A stretch of DNA of 49,811 nucleotides from Discostella pseudostelligera (taxonomy: Eukaryota > Bacillariophyta > Thalassiosirophyceae > Thalassiosirales > Thalassiosiraceae): the NCBI GenBank assembly GCA_036940085.1, contig JALLBK010000230.1:1-49811 (forward strand), written 5' to 3'. The notes under the pieces were generated by a model, which worked only from the letters and a program-made list of their open reading frames with translations, ran no database searches and had not been told where the DNA came from. Each line of letters begins with the position of its first letter. The stretch's first letter is position 1. The position numbers and the translations under genes were made by a program. Shown here in pieces: positions 10,528 to 20,573 of this stretch.

Positions 10528-11506
10528 ATGGCACCATCTAGAATCGTAGCATTGATATCAGCATCGATATGTTGGTTTCATCTAACTGCATGTTCTGCAC
10601 TCAGCGGCTTCGAGAACTCGAGACTTCATCGACTAGCTCAGGCATCATCGCTCTCCTATCTCACCATCGACAGAATGCCATCGTCACCGTACCTAAAAAC
10701 GAGCAATTTAGAACCACTAACTCAAGTCGTCGATTCGCAATCAGAATCTGGGGCTACCATCTTCCGATCTTTTGACAGTACCAACAGTGAGGAGAAAAAT
10801 ATATGCAAACTGGTCGTAGCATGTCGAGGATCTGCAACCCCACTGAATTTCAGCACCAATCTACGATTTAATTTAGTACCAGCAACCCAATTATCACTCA
10901 ATTCCATGCCCGAAAATGCATTGGTTCACGAGGGATTTCAACTAGCTTCGGTAGGCTTATGGAGGGAGCTGTCACAACCATTGATGGAACATCTCGATGA
11001 TAGTTCAATATCTGAAATCATATTCACCGGGCATTCGTTAGGTGCAGCAACTGCATTGCTTTGTGCAACACAATACAATACTTCATTCAAAGACTGCCCA
11101 TCACCATCGGTAGTTACATTTGGTGGACCTAAACTGTGCAATACCATTCTGGCGAGACATTTACGAGATGGAGTGCTAAAGGGGTGCGATACTGTACATC
11201 TAGTCCATTCCAAAGATCCAGTGCTGGCGAACAATCAACAACTTTGGGATACTTTAGGGTTCGAGAGTGCAGGTGTCGAATTAGAATGTGATCCGTACAG
11301 GTTAATTGTTTGGGACGAAAATAATTCTCCCAAGTCGACTGTGCCGACGTTTGCTTGGAATATTGTGGATCATTGCAAATACATGGTAAGTTTATTTCCT
11401 TTTTTTGTCACCGCGTAGTATATCAATCGAACGAATAGCAACCAACATGTAATATTCAACAACAAACTTCTAGGGGGTGTACGTGGGCCCGCGGGTATTC
11501 TTTTAG
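10528..11506 (+). CDS. Secreted class 3 (fungal-type) lipase
   Basis: Exons 10528-11385 and 11474-11506 give 296 residues. The 88-nt intron begins GTAAGT and ends CTAG. Splicing replaces an intron-encoded tail with GVYVGPRVFF after DHCKYM, which supplies the usual C-terminal His block of lipase class 3. The serine nucleophile elbow is GHSLGAATA, preceded by strand and helix segments typical of the alpha/beta-hydrolase fold, with KLVVACRGS as the oxyanion-side strand. SKDPV carries the likely catalytic Asp. The first 25 residues (LISASICWFHLTACSALS) form a signal peptide, so the enzyme is probably secreted, lysosomal/vacuolar or ER-linked. Substrate cannot be told from sequence. Confidence 0.85.
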
Positions 11507-11747
11507 ATGATAATCAAGAGGCTGCATACCATCTATCGATCCGTACTGGTGTGCTGGCTGTTTGAACGACGTAGGTTCTCAAGTATTATTGTTGGTGTGA
11601 CCGGCATCGACCTTTGCCGAATACTTGCTCTATGAATCCGCATTCCACAATATCTATTCGCCGAGCAGTGTGTCCTACCAATAACATCGATGCGGCGTTT
11701 TGAGCTGCCCCACTCCGATCTTTCCCACATCTCTTCGAACTATTAAC

Positions 11748-13112
11748 CTAAAATATGGTAATAATCACAAACGCCGAATACAACAACGCCGTAGGATACG
11801 CCACCAAAAACCTCTGCGCTCTCATATTACACCCCCGTTCAAACAGTCTTGCACTGGCGGTGGTACACCAAACAATCGTCAATACTGCCAAAACCATCCC
11901 CCACAATCCCAATTTATGCACCCTCAATATCATATTAATCCCCGCCAATAAATTCACTGGCAATAATGCATACCCCAAGATCGATATGACTGTCCACATA
12001 CTCACGGCACCATTTGGATTTAATAAATTTAATAAAAATGTCATGGCCAAACAACCGCTGACACCAAAACCGTACACATATCCAAAATGTAATTTCCCCG
12101 AGAGGAGTAATTCCCCACCGAGTCCTAAGGCAAATGCCAATGGTCCTGCCAGGTCAGCATCATTTTCTATAAATCCAGACTCGAGTGATTTGGCATGTTT
12201 CCCGAATGGGAAGAGGACGGCACGACTTTTGGAGTAAATGTGTGGAAAGTTCACGCCCAGTTCCTCGAGGAGGGGAGGCTCATTGTCATAATCTTCTTCG
12301 TCATAGGTAGATGATCCAATTTTGTTGTTGTCTGAAGTCTCGGCCTTTTTGGCTGCGGCAGCAGCACGTGGATCAAACACGTGTGGTTTGGGCGCTGCCG
12401 GTGCTGTGGAATTGGGCGCCAACGAAGAAGTCTCGCCTCCTCCAATGGGACCTCCCATATCATACACGTTGTTAGTAGTACTTATTCCAATACTCCCACT
12501 CATCATTGAATTCGACGTGGTAGTTCCAAATGCCAAAGCAGGTGGGATGGCCTGCTGGGTGCTACTAGATGGAGTTGCATACATGCCCGAAGAAGTGCTG
12601 CTGGTTTGGCCATAGTAGGACCCACTGCCCGTAGCACTACTACTGCCGCCGCCGACACTGCTGCTTCCGTAGGGATTGTTGTAGGTATTGCCATAACTTC
12701 CAATTCCACTCCCACCATCACCACCACCAATATTACCGGCGGCGGCGGCGGCGGTGGCTGACGTTGTCGTTGCAGTTGGCATGGAGTAAAATCCAGAACC
12801 AGAACTTGGCGCGGGAGGCTGAGGTCGGCGGGGTGGCGGTGCCGCCCTATTGGCGGTGGCAGAAGAAATGCCAGGAGAATTGAACCAATCATCTGACGAG
12901 GATGAAGATCTTGTAGATGAAGACATGATCGAAGACTCAGCAACGGTGGCGGTGGGGGCAGTTCGTTTGGTTTGTTGCAACCCCAATCGTTGTCGCGTCG
13001 CGTCGGTGGAAGTGGACGCTGTTGTTGGTGGTGCTCCGGTAGCGGCAGAGCTGTAGTAACCACCACCACCACCACCGCCGCCGCTGCCTCCAGCGTTATA
13101 GTTTGTGTGCAT
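11748..13112 (-). CDS. YIP1: YIP1 family Golgi membrane protein (YIPF5/7 type)
   Basis: A 454-residue single-exon protein. The first 220 residues are Gly/Ser/Ala/Thr/Pro-rich low complexity. The conserved block starts at PPLLEELGVNFPHIYSK, followed by DADLAGPLAFALGLGGELLL, GKLHFGYVYGFGVSGCLA and about five hydrophobic segments to the C-terminus (FLVAYPTALLYSAFVIITIF). This order matches human YIPF5/YIPF7 and yeast Yip1, which act in ER-to-Golgi vesicle formation with Rab GTPases. The family N-terminus is usually much shorter; the homopolymer-rich extension is lineage-specific. ATG 13112 is the first Met and lies immediately before the Gly run. Confidence 0.9.
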   Translation of the reverse strand: MHTNYNAGGSGGGGGGGGYYSSAATGAPPTTASTSTDATRQRLGLQQTKRTAPTATVAESSIMSSSTRSSSSSDDWFNSPGISSATANRAAPPPRRPQPPAPSSGSGFYSMPTATTTSATAAAAAGNIGGGDGGSGIGSYGNTYNNPYGSSSVGGGSSSATGSGSYYGQTSSTSSGMYATPSSSTQQAIPPALAFGTTTSNSMMSGSIGISTTNNVYDMGGPIGGGETSSLAPNSTAPAAPKPHVFDPRAAAAAKKAETSDNNKIGSSTYDEEDYDNEPPLLEELGVNFPHIYSKSRAVLFPFGKHAKSLESGFIENDADLAGPLAFALGLGGELLLSGKLHFGYVYGFGVSGCLAMTFLLNLLNPNGAVSMWTVISILGYALLPVNLLAGINMILRVHKLGLWGMVLAVLTIVWCTTASARLFERGCNMRAQRFLVAYPTALLYSAFVIITIF

Positions 13113-13259
13113 TTTCTATTGTCGGGATGATAATACTATTTAGACGAAGGTTCGTTGGGGTGACAGAGGAGCGGCAGCAGCTACCATACCGCTACCATGG
13201 CCATGGTCGCTTGTTTTTTGTTTTGTGATGAAGTGTGGCGATATTTGGCGAAAACTAAT

Positions 13260-13277
13260 GGCGGGAAGCATCCCGCC
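13260..13277. promoter_or_regulatory. Inverted pair of GGCGGGA elements upstream of the YIP1 gene
   Basis: GGCGGGAAGCATCCCGCC is a near-perfect inverted repeat with 7-bp arms and a 4-bp loop, about 150 bp upstream of the YIP1 start. A related TTTGGCGAAAA lies just before it (13245-13254). Both arms are E2F-like half sites of the type found in other promoters of this window. Confidence 0.5.
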
Positions 13278-13735
13278 TCGCAATTCTACCCTCCAATACT
13301 ACTTCTCCATCCGTCATCCTCCGCTCTTTCCACATCCAATTCATAACAGCAGCATTGTCCCTCAATAATCTCTAGAAACAGAATGATAATCAGGAAATTA
13401 TACGACTTATCAAGATTGATTGCGGCAAGTTGGAATTGCCACTAGCACAGGACCAATGACCAATGGAAACATACATTCAATCCCCATCGGTTGATGTTGT
13501 AGAAACAGTTAACACGTTGATTAACATTATTCACCTCGGTCAGACCAATAGCGATTTCATCAATGAATGGAAAGAACTGAGTTGTGAGGTGGAATTTGAT
13601 CGTCCATGCATAATAATATTTGTGTGATATTCGAGCTCCCTGGACAACTAATAACTGATCATAGTTTGCATTCCTCTTTCCACAAAATGGTTATTGTGTG
13701 GTCGTCATACGAAGAAATTCTCCATGCTAGTTCCT
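13278..13735. other. Spacer between YIP1 promoter and a small minus-strand gene
   Basis: About 460 bp with only short frames and no recognisable motif. It probably holds the upstream promoter of the YIP1 gene and the 3' end of the small gene that ends at 13736. Confidence 0.5.
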
Positions 13736-14296
13736 CTATGATTTACGAGTTTGACCATTCGTATCCAATGTCGATGCTACTCCACCGGCACCGGCACTGG
13801 CAGCCCCGGCAGCGGCTTGTGCCTCCTCTGCTCGTTTCTGTGCCCAATAATGTTGCAATGGTTCCTCAAAGATATACTTTCCACTTATTATTCCCAATAC
13901 AGTGCCAACAATAATATTCCCCCCAGATATACCCGTTTGTCGAAATCTTCCACCCCTTTTTCGTTGTGTTATTCGTCGAGCATTTCAATTGATTTTGTGG
14001 GTAGGAGGAGATCGCAATGGATATGATGAGAGATGTGATACGAAAATCCAGATTGGATCACGATAGATTGGTCTGAGAACATGAAATATGATATTGCAAA
14101 AAAGTTCTGCGAAGCTCGGGCATCATTGCGACGACGACGACGACCGACGGTTCACCGGTTCGTAGGTAGTTGTACACCTGCATCATGATTCATCATGTCT
14201 TCTGTGAGCACAAAATGATGACCAATATTATCACCATTGCCCGATGACTCACTTTAAGCCCACGACGCGCTGGAACCATTCCACCCTTGATATCAT
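13736..14296 (-). CDS. Small single-span membrane protein (tentative)
   Basis: Two exons, 14296-14253 and 13955-13736, would encode 87 residues. The donor is GTGAGT. The acceptor AAAAAG at 13956 or the next one, GGAAG, nine bases on are both in frame. The joined reading gives a short basic N-terminus (WFQRVVGLK), one hydrophobic helix (NIIVGTVLGIISGKYIF) and an Ala/Gly-rich tail after YWAQKRAEEAQ. The shape suggests a small mitochondrial or ER membrane protein; the family is not recognised. Supporting points are the exact phase match and the good codon sense of exon 2. Weak points are the 297-nt intron and an A-rich acceptor. It is divergent from the frame at 14490. Confidence 0.45.
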
Positions 14297-14489
14297 TGTT
14301 TGGATACTTGTATTCGCGGGCAAATAAATAGATACTATCGCTATCGTAGGCGAGGGATTCCAATCGGCGGCGGCGGAAAAGGATGGAAACACCATCCACG
14401 TGGCACCGCAATTGAACTCCATGTGGCATTCCTTCTCCCCAGCTCACCAACAACTCACAACACAAAAACCAAAAACCAACGATTGAACC

Positions 14490-14702
14490 ATGGCCGCCGT
14501 CGCCGGTCGCCGCCCCCTACGGAGCCCTTCCAACATTATCTCGGGCATGATAATGCACCCACAGATAGCTATTCGGCCACTCTTTACAGTAATGCCGCTG
14601 CGCAATTTTTTCTACGGCATGTCACCGATTGGCGGTCCAGGACCTTCGCGTCGTTGGTATTATACATCACAGCTCCCAATTCCCTCTCTATGCAGGCACT
14701 AG
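14490..14702 (+). CDS. Small basic hypothetical protein (3' end uncertain)
   Basis: The frame opens in a good context (ACCATGGCC) and encodes MAAVAGRRPLRSP and then an aliphatic/Met-rich segment, ending with SPIGGPGPSRRW before the reading becomes less convincing. As an unspliced frame it is 70 residues. A GT at 14662 after RRW could begin an intron ending at TTACAG (14740) or TTTCAG (14793), each giving a different short tail. The N-terminus would suit mitochondrial import. I do not recognise the family and cannot choose between the 3' structures. Confidence 0.35.
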   Translation: MAAVAGRRPLRSPSNIISGMIMHPQIAIRPLFTVMPLRNFFYGMSPIGGPGPSRRWYYTSQLPIPSLCRH

Positions 14703-14875
14703 TGAGACAGATTCATATCCGATGTTGGTTTATTACAGGTTGTTAAAGACGAAACTAAGCAATCAGGGTGACTAAACAACAACATTTTTCAGGCAGCGGC
14801 GTCGACTGTACAAAACTTGGCTTGGTGGCGATTCCGAAATGTATGACTTCATCCTGTTTCATTCTACAACGATCA

Positions 14876-17800
14876 TCAATACATCATGTTGGATCCAAGT
14901 GATATAATTAATGCCACAACTGTCGTGACAATCCACAGCTCTCTTCCGCAAGAAATGCCAGATCTCGAACTGTTAATACTAGTCCTCATAGTGTTCAGAT
15001 ATGAAACATCGCTGACCGATCCATACCAGCTCGAGCTATTCTTCTTGGCCGATTTGCCCAGTAGATCCTTGCCACTCTTTCCGAACACCTTGGCGGACTT
15101 CGAGACTTTATGGGGCTTGGATGACTTGGACTTCGAGGACTGTATCATGATGAATGGGCAGGATGATTAATTGGCAGTCAGTAATACAACAACAAGTATC
15201 ATCAAGTAGGATACGTACCTTGCTAAAGATAGCTACCAATCGGAAATATGACAAGAGAGGCATGACATCAGAGGGCCTCAGAAAAAAGAGTAAATACGAG
15301 GAAGGGGAAAGGTACAAAAATTCTTGAACTTACGTTCCCACTCCTTGATGGTTGGTGATTGCGTTGGCCACTCCGGCCACTCCGGAATGGGCTCACCTTC
15401 TTGTGGACTGTGGGTTCTGTATTTCAGAACATGTTGTATCGTAGTTATACGGGTAGCCCAAGAGGAATGCGATACAGCAATATTGAATCAGTTGTTGGAA
15501 GAATGCAACGCAACTACCTACATCATACGTGCTCCTATTCGATGTCTACTTACGGATATTGAGTTGGAATGAGAGTCTGTTGATACATGATCGGGGAACG
15601 CAGCAAACATAATCAAATTGTTGAGAAAGAGGCTAAACGACTGGGTCGTCCAGAGGGCCACACTGGGAGAATCGACAACATGTTCGAGCACTTACGGGAT
15701 AACAGGTAGGTTCATGTGTGCTGCGACAGCAGAGAAGTGAAACATGATGGGCGACGTATATCATTGAAGAGAATCAAAGGAGTATCGGTGCATCAAATAT
15801 CAAGGGAACTTACGGCTTAGGCTTCTTCGTTGGCTTCTTGGTCCTTGGCTTCTTGGTTGGCTTTTTCGTCTGCATACGCCAATGATTCAATTGAAGATGA
15901 GCGACTGCCGCAATATCAAAGCCGATCGAACGCTATGTCAAGAAATAATACTCACCGGAGGCTTGGTTGGCCAGGGACCCCACCACCCGGGGTGCTGTGA
16001 TGCGAATGACGGATGACAAATTATTTTGAGAACGCGTGGACGAATAACAAATCGAAAAGGTACGAGGATTTGTAGGAACAATTCACTCACTTTGGTTGGA
16101 GACTTGGTAGGACTCAACCACCCATCAGGCTGTGTCCGATAGATGCAAGAAGGATAAGAAGAGAAGGAGGTTCATTAAAGAGGATGAGTCGCCATCACCT
16201 CTATCTCACTCGAATACTAAATGAGAAGTACTCACAGTCTATCTCCAACGTGTGTCGAATTGAAGCGGACAATAATACAAGTATATTGAGAAACGAATTC
16301 AAGTTGCAAGAGAGAATGATTAAGAACTCTTTGTGAAGATACTCACCGGGCGCAGAGAGCCGGACGGGGCGGTCGTCCACGGCTTTCCAGGTAGCGCATC
16401 CCAGTCAACTGTTGATGGTTTACCAGACTATCAAAGGATCGATGGAATTGCAACAAAACAAATGTGTCAGGTAACGTGTTCATAGAGTGCATGAGAGAAC
16501 AAGACAAACAACAATATACACCACAGTAAGAGGGCCGGCACTCACTGGGCTTACAAGTTTGCCAACAGGAGCAGGCGAGAGAGTTTCAGCGTCGTCGGTG
16601 GCTATGGTTGGGGTCCCAGTCTGACAAGAAGAAGCGGCAACACGAGATGGCTCGTAAGCCGATTCGATGAGTTGCTGGTTCCATTCATTGAGTGACACAG
16701 CAAGCATGGTTTGGAAACAACAATCTACTCACAGTGGCATCAGAAGTTGTAGTCATTGGTACCGGCTTCAAGAGGATGAAACAGAAACAAGGAAAAAGAG
16801 GACGATAAGATGTTCAGCAGGATTGCGGTTCTGGCATACGAAAGGAACGGCGTAAACTCACCGCATCAGTGGGCTCGGAAGTGACTGCAGGTGTAGGTTC
16901 CGTCTGCAAAGAAAAACGAATCGAACAAAATAACGATGAGAGGTTGAGGATATAATCTGTCCTTGAGTTGCTGGTTCCATTCATTGAGTGACACAGCAAG
17001 CATGGTTTGGAAACAACAATCTACTCACAGTGGCATCAGAAGTTGTAGTCATTGGTACCGGCTTCAAGAGGATGAAACAGAAACAAGGAAAAAGAGGACG
17101 ATAAGATGTTCAGCAGGATTGCGGTTCTGGCATACGAAAGGAACGGCGTAAACTCACCGCATCAGTGGGCTCGGAAGTGACTGCAGGTGTAGGTTCCGGC
17201 TGCAAAGAAAAACGAATCGAACAAAATAACGATGAGAGGTTGAGGATATAATCTGTCCTACGTCGTTGCAGATAAAGCAGAAGTCTTGGTTACAAGATTT
17301 ACTCCTACTCACAGTGACCACTGCTTCTACACCAGCAGTTGGATCGAGACTTGGCTTGGGAGTTGGTTCGTCCTGGGGTACAGTTCACAGAAAATCATGG
17401 TATCGATGAGAGATATGGAGGCAACAAATACGAAAGTCTTGGGCACTATCCCCCAACAAACACCTTTCTACTCACAGTGATTATGTCGGTTGGTGCGGGA
17501 GATGGTTCCGCCTGGACGTAATCAAAATATCACAAGCATTGTATGAGATTGTAGATTATGCATCACACTGTAGCACATCGATATTGACGAAACAATACAG
17601 TAGCAACGAAAGTTACTCACCGTTATCGGCGCCACTGTAGGCGGTTTGCTCGGCTGAANACGAAACAATACAGTAGCAACGAAAGTTACTCACCGTTATC
17701 GGCGCCACTGTAGGCGGTTTGCTCGGCTGAACACTATTGCATCCATCATAAATGGTGCACCCGACATCAAATAATGATGCTCGTGCACTGCAGCATTCAT

Positions 17801-18113
17801 TGAAGCTGGAGTAGAATGTCTCCGCTGAATAACCAGTGTCTCTGGCGCATGCATTCAGATTGGAATCGAAATACCACTGCTGACCCTCACACGATGATGG
17901 CTGGGGGGTTGATACCTGGGCGACCGGAGGCAGGGTCGGAGATTGCTGACATGGAAATGGAAACGAGTTGAGAAATGAAAACGGTCACATCGGTTGTGAG
18001 CACAAGAAGAAACTTGTAGGGGGGGGGCGCGATCAGCAGAATCACATTCTTACCGTGTCTTGACCGAGGACGGATGCTGGCACGAGAGCGAGGAGGAGCA
18101 CAAGCTCCATCAT
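14876..18113 (-). CDS. Silaffin-like secreted protein with Cys-rich domain and pentalysine cluster
   Basis: Nineteen exons, all with GT-AG borders and matching phases, give about 419 residues: 18113-18054, 17945-17694, 17511-17476, 17372-17313, 17199-17158, 17061-17029, 16903-16862, 16765-16733, 16620-16546, 16427-16347, 16238-16236, 16129-16091, 15994-15956, 15869-15814, 15720-15696, 15576-15554, 15416-15334, 15232-15219 and 15139-14876. Exon 1 is a signal peptide (LVLLLALVPASVLG). Exon 2 has a six-Cys domain (CEGQQWYFD...NECCSARAS...GCTIYDGCN). Exons 3-18 encode Pro/Thr/Glu, Trp (HPGWWGPW) and TKKP segments. The last exon carries the pentalysine cluster KSSKPHKVSKSAK, then GKSGK, GKSAKK and a C-terminal hydrophobic segment (IVTTVVALIISLG). 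Pentalysine clusters direct silaffins to biosilica in Thalassiosira. The C-terminal helix suggests a silicalemma or membrane anchor. The assignment is by motif, not by alignment. The 3-nt exon is the least certain. Confidence 0.75.
16668..17259. repeat. 296-bp tandem duplication of an exon pair
   Basis: Bases 16668-16963 and 16964-17259 are two copies of a 296-bp unit that differ at one position in the part I compared (T at 16903, G at 17199). Each copy holds two complete phase-0 exons of the silaffin-like gene plus their introns, so the duplication adds 25 residues in frame. The single difference changes the first codon of one exon (Pro CCG versus Thr ACG). The high identity, introns included, indicates a recent event. 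Confidence 0.95.
17587..17731. repeat. 72-bp direct duplication around an ambiguous base (likely assembly artefact)
   Basis: Bases 17587-17658 are repeated exactly as 17660-17731, with a single N at 17659 between them. The copy contains the 3' end of exon 2 of the silaffin-like gene and the start of its intron. Collapsing the two copies leaves the gene model unchanged, since the extra copy falls in the intron. An N flanked by identical ends is what two overlapping but unmerged contigs produce. Confidence 0.85.
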
Positions 18114-18954
18114 TGAAAATGAATGATGCATCATTTACGAAAGTGAAAGTTGCGTCGTCGTTGATATGATTCTGATGTACAAATTCCAATCGATTCAATA
18201 TTATGCGGAACAACCGAGTGGTGTATTGATACTATCGTCGATGAATATTATTCTGCCGATGATGCGATGGAATGTCGGAATAGATGACTGCTTGGTGATG
18301 ATTGTTACGTCCACAAAATTACTTGTCACTATTGCTTCAGTCTTCAGTCTTCAGTCATTCTATCCTGCCTGCCCCGTGCATTAATTGCGTAGGTAGTAAC
18401 GGTGACGCCATCGGAAGATGAGGACGGCGGAAAAGACCTTGTGTACAAGACGTCGCGGGGATCAAATAGAGGGTTGCAGTTGCAGCACCATCGCGCGTTC
18501 ATCGTTCATCGCTGTTCATCATCTCTTGCATCTTGCAGCAGTAAATATTGCTGCTTGTGTGTGTCTTCCTCTAGAGCTCCCTCTCTAGAGAGAGAGATAT
18601 CATAGTATTTCGCTCTGCACCGCACTCTGCATGTTTAGCGCGCGGATAAAACTCCTCCGATTTCTCACTTTTAAATTCAGACTTCTCGTTCTTGTACTGA
18701 TTCCTTTTCTTCTGTATTCCTGTGGGCTGATGTAATGTGCGATTTTTAAAGTTTTGTACTAGATCCTACGTTAAAGTCAAGTATCAAGCAGCCACAAGTC
18801 CATTCGTGAATTGCCCATGTGACACACACACGTTCAGCAAGAAGAAACCCATCTTTGTGGTGGTACGGCGGACAGTCGTCGTCCAGGGGATCTCCGCGTG
18901 GAAGAGGTTGGATCTGGTTGTGAGGCGAGGAGACCATAAACATAACCAAGGACC
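18114..18954. other. Divergent promoter space, silaffin-like gene / thioredoxin-like gene
   Basis: About 840 bp between two divergent starts. It holds no supported ORF. A short GA-rich hairpin (CTCTCTAGAGAGAG, near 18581-18594) is visible. No E2F-like element was seen here, unlike most divergent spacers in the window. Confidence 0.5.
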
Positions 18955-20573
18955 ATGACCATGACGAAGCTGTCTCCAGTAGCTCGGCGTGGCATTACCA
19001 CCCTCCTCTTCAGCACTATCATAATATTCTTCCCATCACCCAGTTCTATAGATGAGTCAGCTCGTTTGGTGGAGGGGTTGGTGAATGGTGCTCCCTTCTC
19101 TCAAGTGGTAGGATGTTGTCCGATACGACGACACACTCGACTGTACAATTCTCATGATGCAATTACAGTGACGACGGCAGATGAATTACAGGCAATTCCT
19201 ACCTCTGCAATATCAACAGATTCATCAGCATTAGTAGGAGATGTTGCATCGCATGATACACAAGCATCTACGTTGCAGACAATAGTCCAACCGCGCGCTC
19301 CTCTACCCTCCACAATATCGGCCGACACTGCATCTCGAAATTCACAAAAAAGTGACAAACCAGCCAAACGAATGGGAGTTTGGATGCCGCCATCCAAAAA
19401 TTTGGATCAAAGACGAGGAAAGATATTCTCTATCCAACAGCCTCAGGATCTTTTAGATTTTGTTATCGAGGATGAGAGATTGAGTGTGGGTGAGTTATCG
19501 ATTAACCATCGTCATGCTGTAATGCTGTCATTTGTATTGTATCACTGATACCATTGTTTTGCCAATGCTTACCATCTGCAATTCAAGTCAAAGTTTATGC
19601 GAGCTGGTGTAAAACATGTCAAGTCTTTGATGTACGTTATCGAGGTTTAGCAGCAAAGTATGGAGACAATTCGGATGCTTCCATAGCTGGAGAGAGTGCA
19701 TCAAACGGCAGGGTGCGGTTCGCTGAGATGCAATACGACAATCCCAACAATGAAGAAATGTGCCAATTACTCAATGCTACAAAATTGCCATATATCCTGG
19801 TGTATAAGGGCTCGAGAGGGAAGGTGAAGGAATTCCATTGTAGTCCGGCAAAGTTTCAACTATTGATTGATGCCGTCAATGAGTTAGTGGACGAACCTGC
19901 ATTGACGGATTCACAATTGATCAATGATTTGGTAACACATTCAGAGGAGGCGATAGACAGTGCCGCAAATCCAGATGTTGCATCATCGAACGAGTTAATT
20001 CATGATGTAGAGGAGACTATCGAAGGACTGAAGCAACAACTAGAGAAAGAAACAGCCGAGAAGGTAGAGATGTTTGAAGTCATGAAGGCGCAAATTGAAC
20101 ATGATAAGGAGTACATTCAGAAACTAGAAAGCGGCATCGAAACTCAGCGATCAATGCTTGATGACAGAGCCAGTGAACTGTCTGACTTACAGTCTATGCA
20201 AAAATCCAATGAGGAAGAACGGCAATCTCTTTCGAATCAACTGACTCATCAGCGGGAGGACAACCAAGAACTCAAGGTCGACATCTCTGCGTATCAAACA
20301 CAAGTCCATCAGCTAAACCAGAGAATATCCGAACTAGAAAATTCCATCACCAAACTGGAACTGGAATCATCCTTCAATCGAAATTTGGCCAACGACAGAG
20401 AGCATCAACTACGTCTGAGTACGGATGAGTTAGAGGAGCTGAAGCAGCACTATGAAAAAGAACGGAATAGTCTGAGGCAATTGACATTGTTGGGGATGAA
20501 ACGGATTGGGAGAGGTGCAAAATCATTCCTCTTGAGGTTGAGGGGAAGGGAGATCAATGGAAGTTCATCATGA
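18955..20573 (+). CDS. Thioredoxin-like protein with C-terminal coiled coil
   Basis: Exons 18955-19489 and 19588-20573 give 506 residues; the 98-nt intron (GTGAGT...TTCAAG) falls just before the active site. The spliced reading VVKVYASWCKTCQVFD carries the redox motif WCKTC of a thioredoxin fold, and the cis-Pro is in TKLPYILVYKG. An N-terminal signal-like segment (GITTLLFSTIIIFFPSPS) and about 130 low-complexity residues precede the fold. The last 200 residues are a long coiled coil (heptads from about IEGLKQQLEKETAEK to EELKQHYEKERNSL) ending in a basic stretch. The membrane-crossing segment suggests plastid or secretory location. It lies between the two silica-type genes, but co-function is only a guess. 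Canonical plastid thioredoxins lack this tail. Confidence 0.8.

Noticed and set aside
13956..14252. Extra 24-nt exon (CACAG|AAGACATG...GCAG) inside the intron of the small minus-strand gene
   Set aside because: It introduces a stop codon in the phase set by exon 1.
14703..14875. Possible extra exons of the small gene at 14490 (after TTACAG 14740 or TTTCAG 14793)
   Set aside because: Three mutually exclusive joins are possible, none with recognisable protein; left as an uncertainty of the small gene.
16667..17151. Two identical 62-codon plus-strand frames 296 bp apart
   Set aside because: They run antisense to exons and introns of the silaffin-like gene and are identical only because of the tandem duplication.
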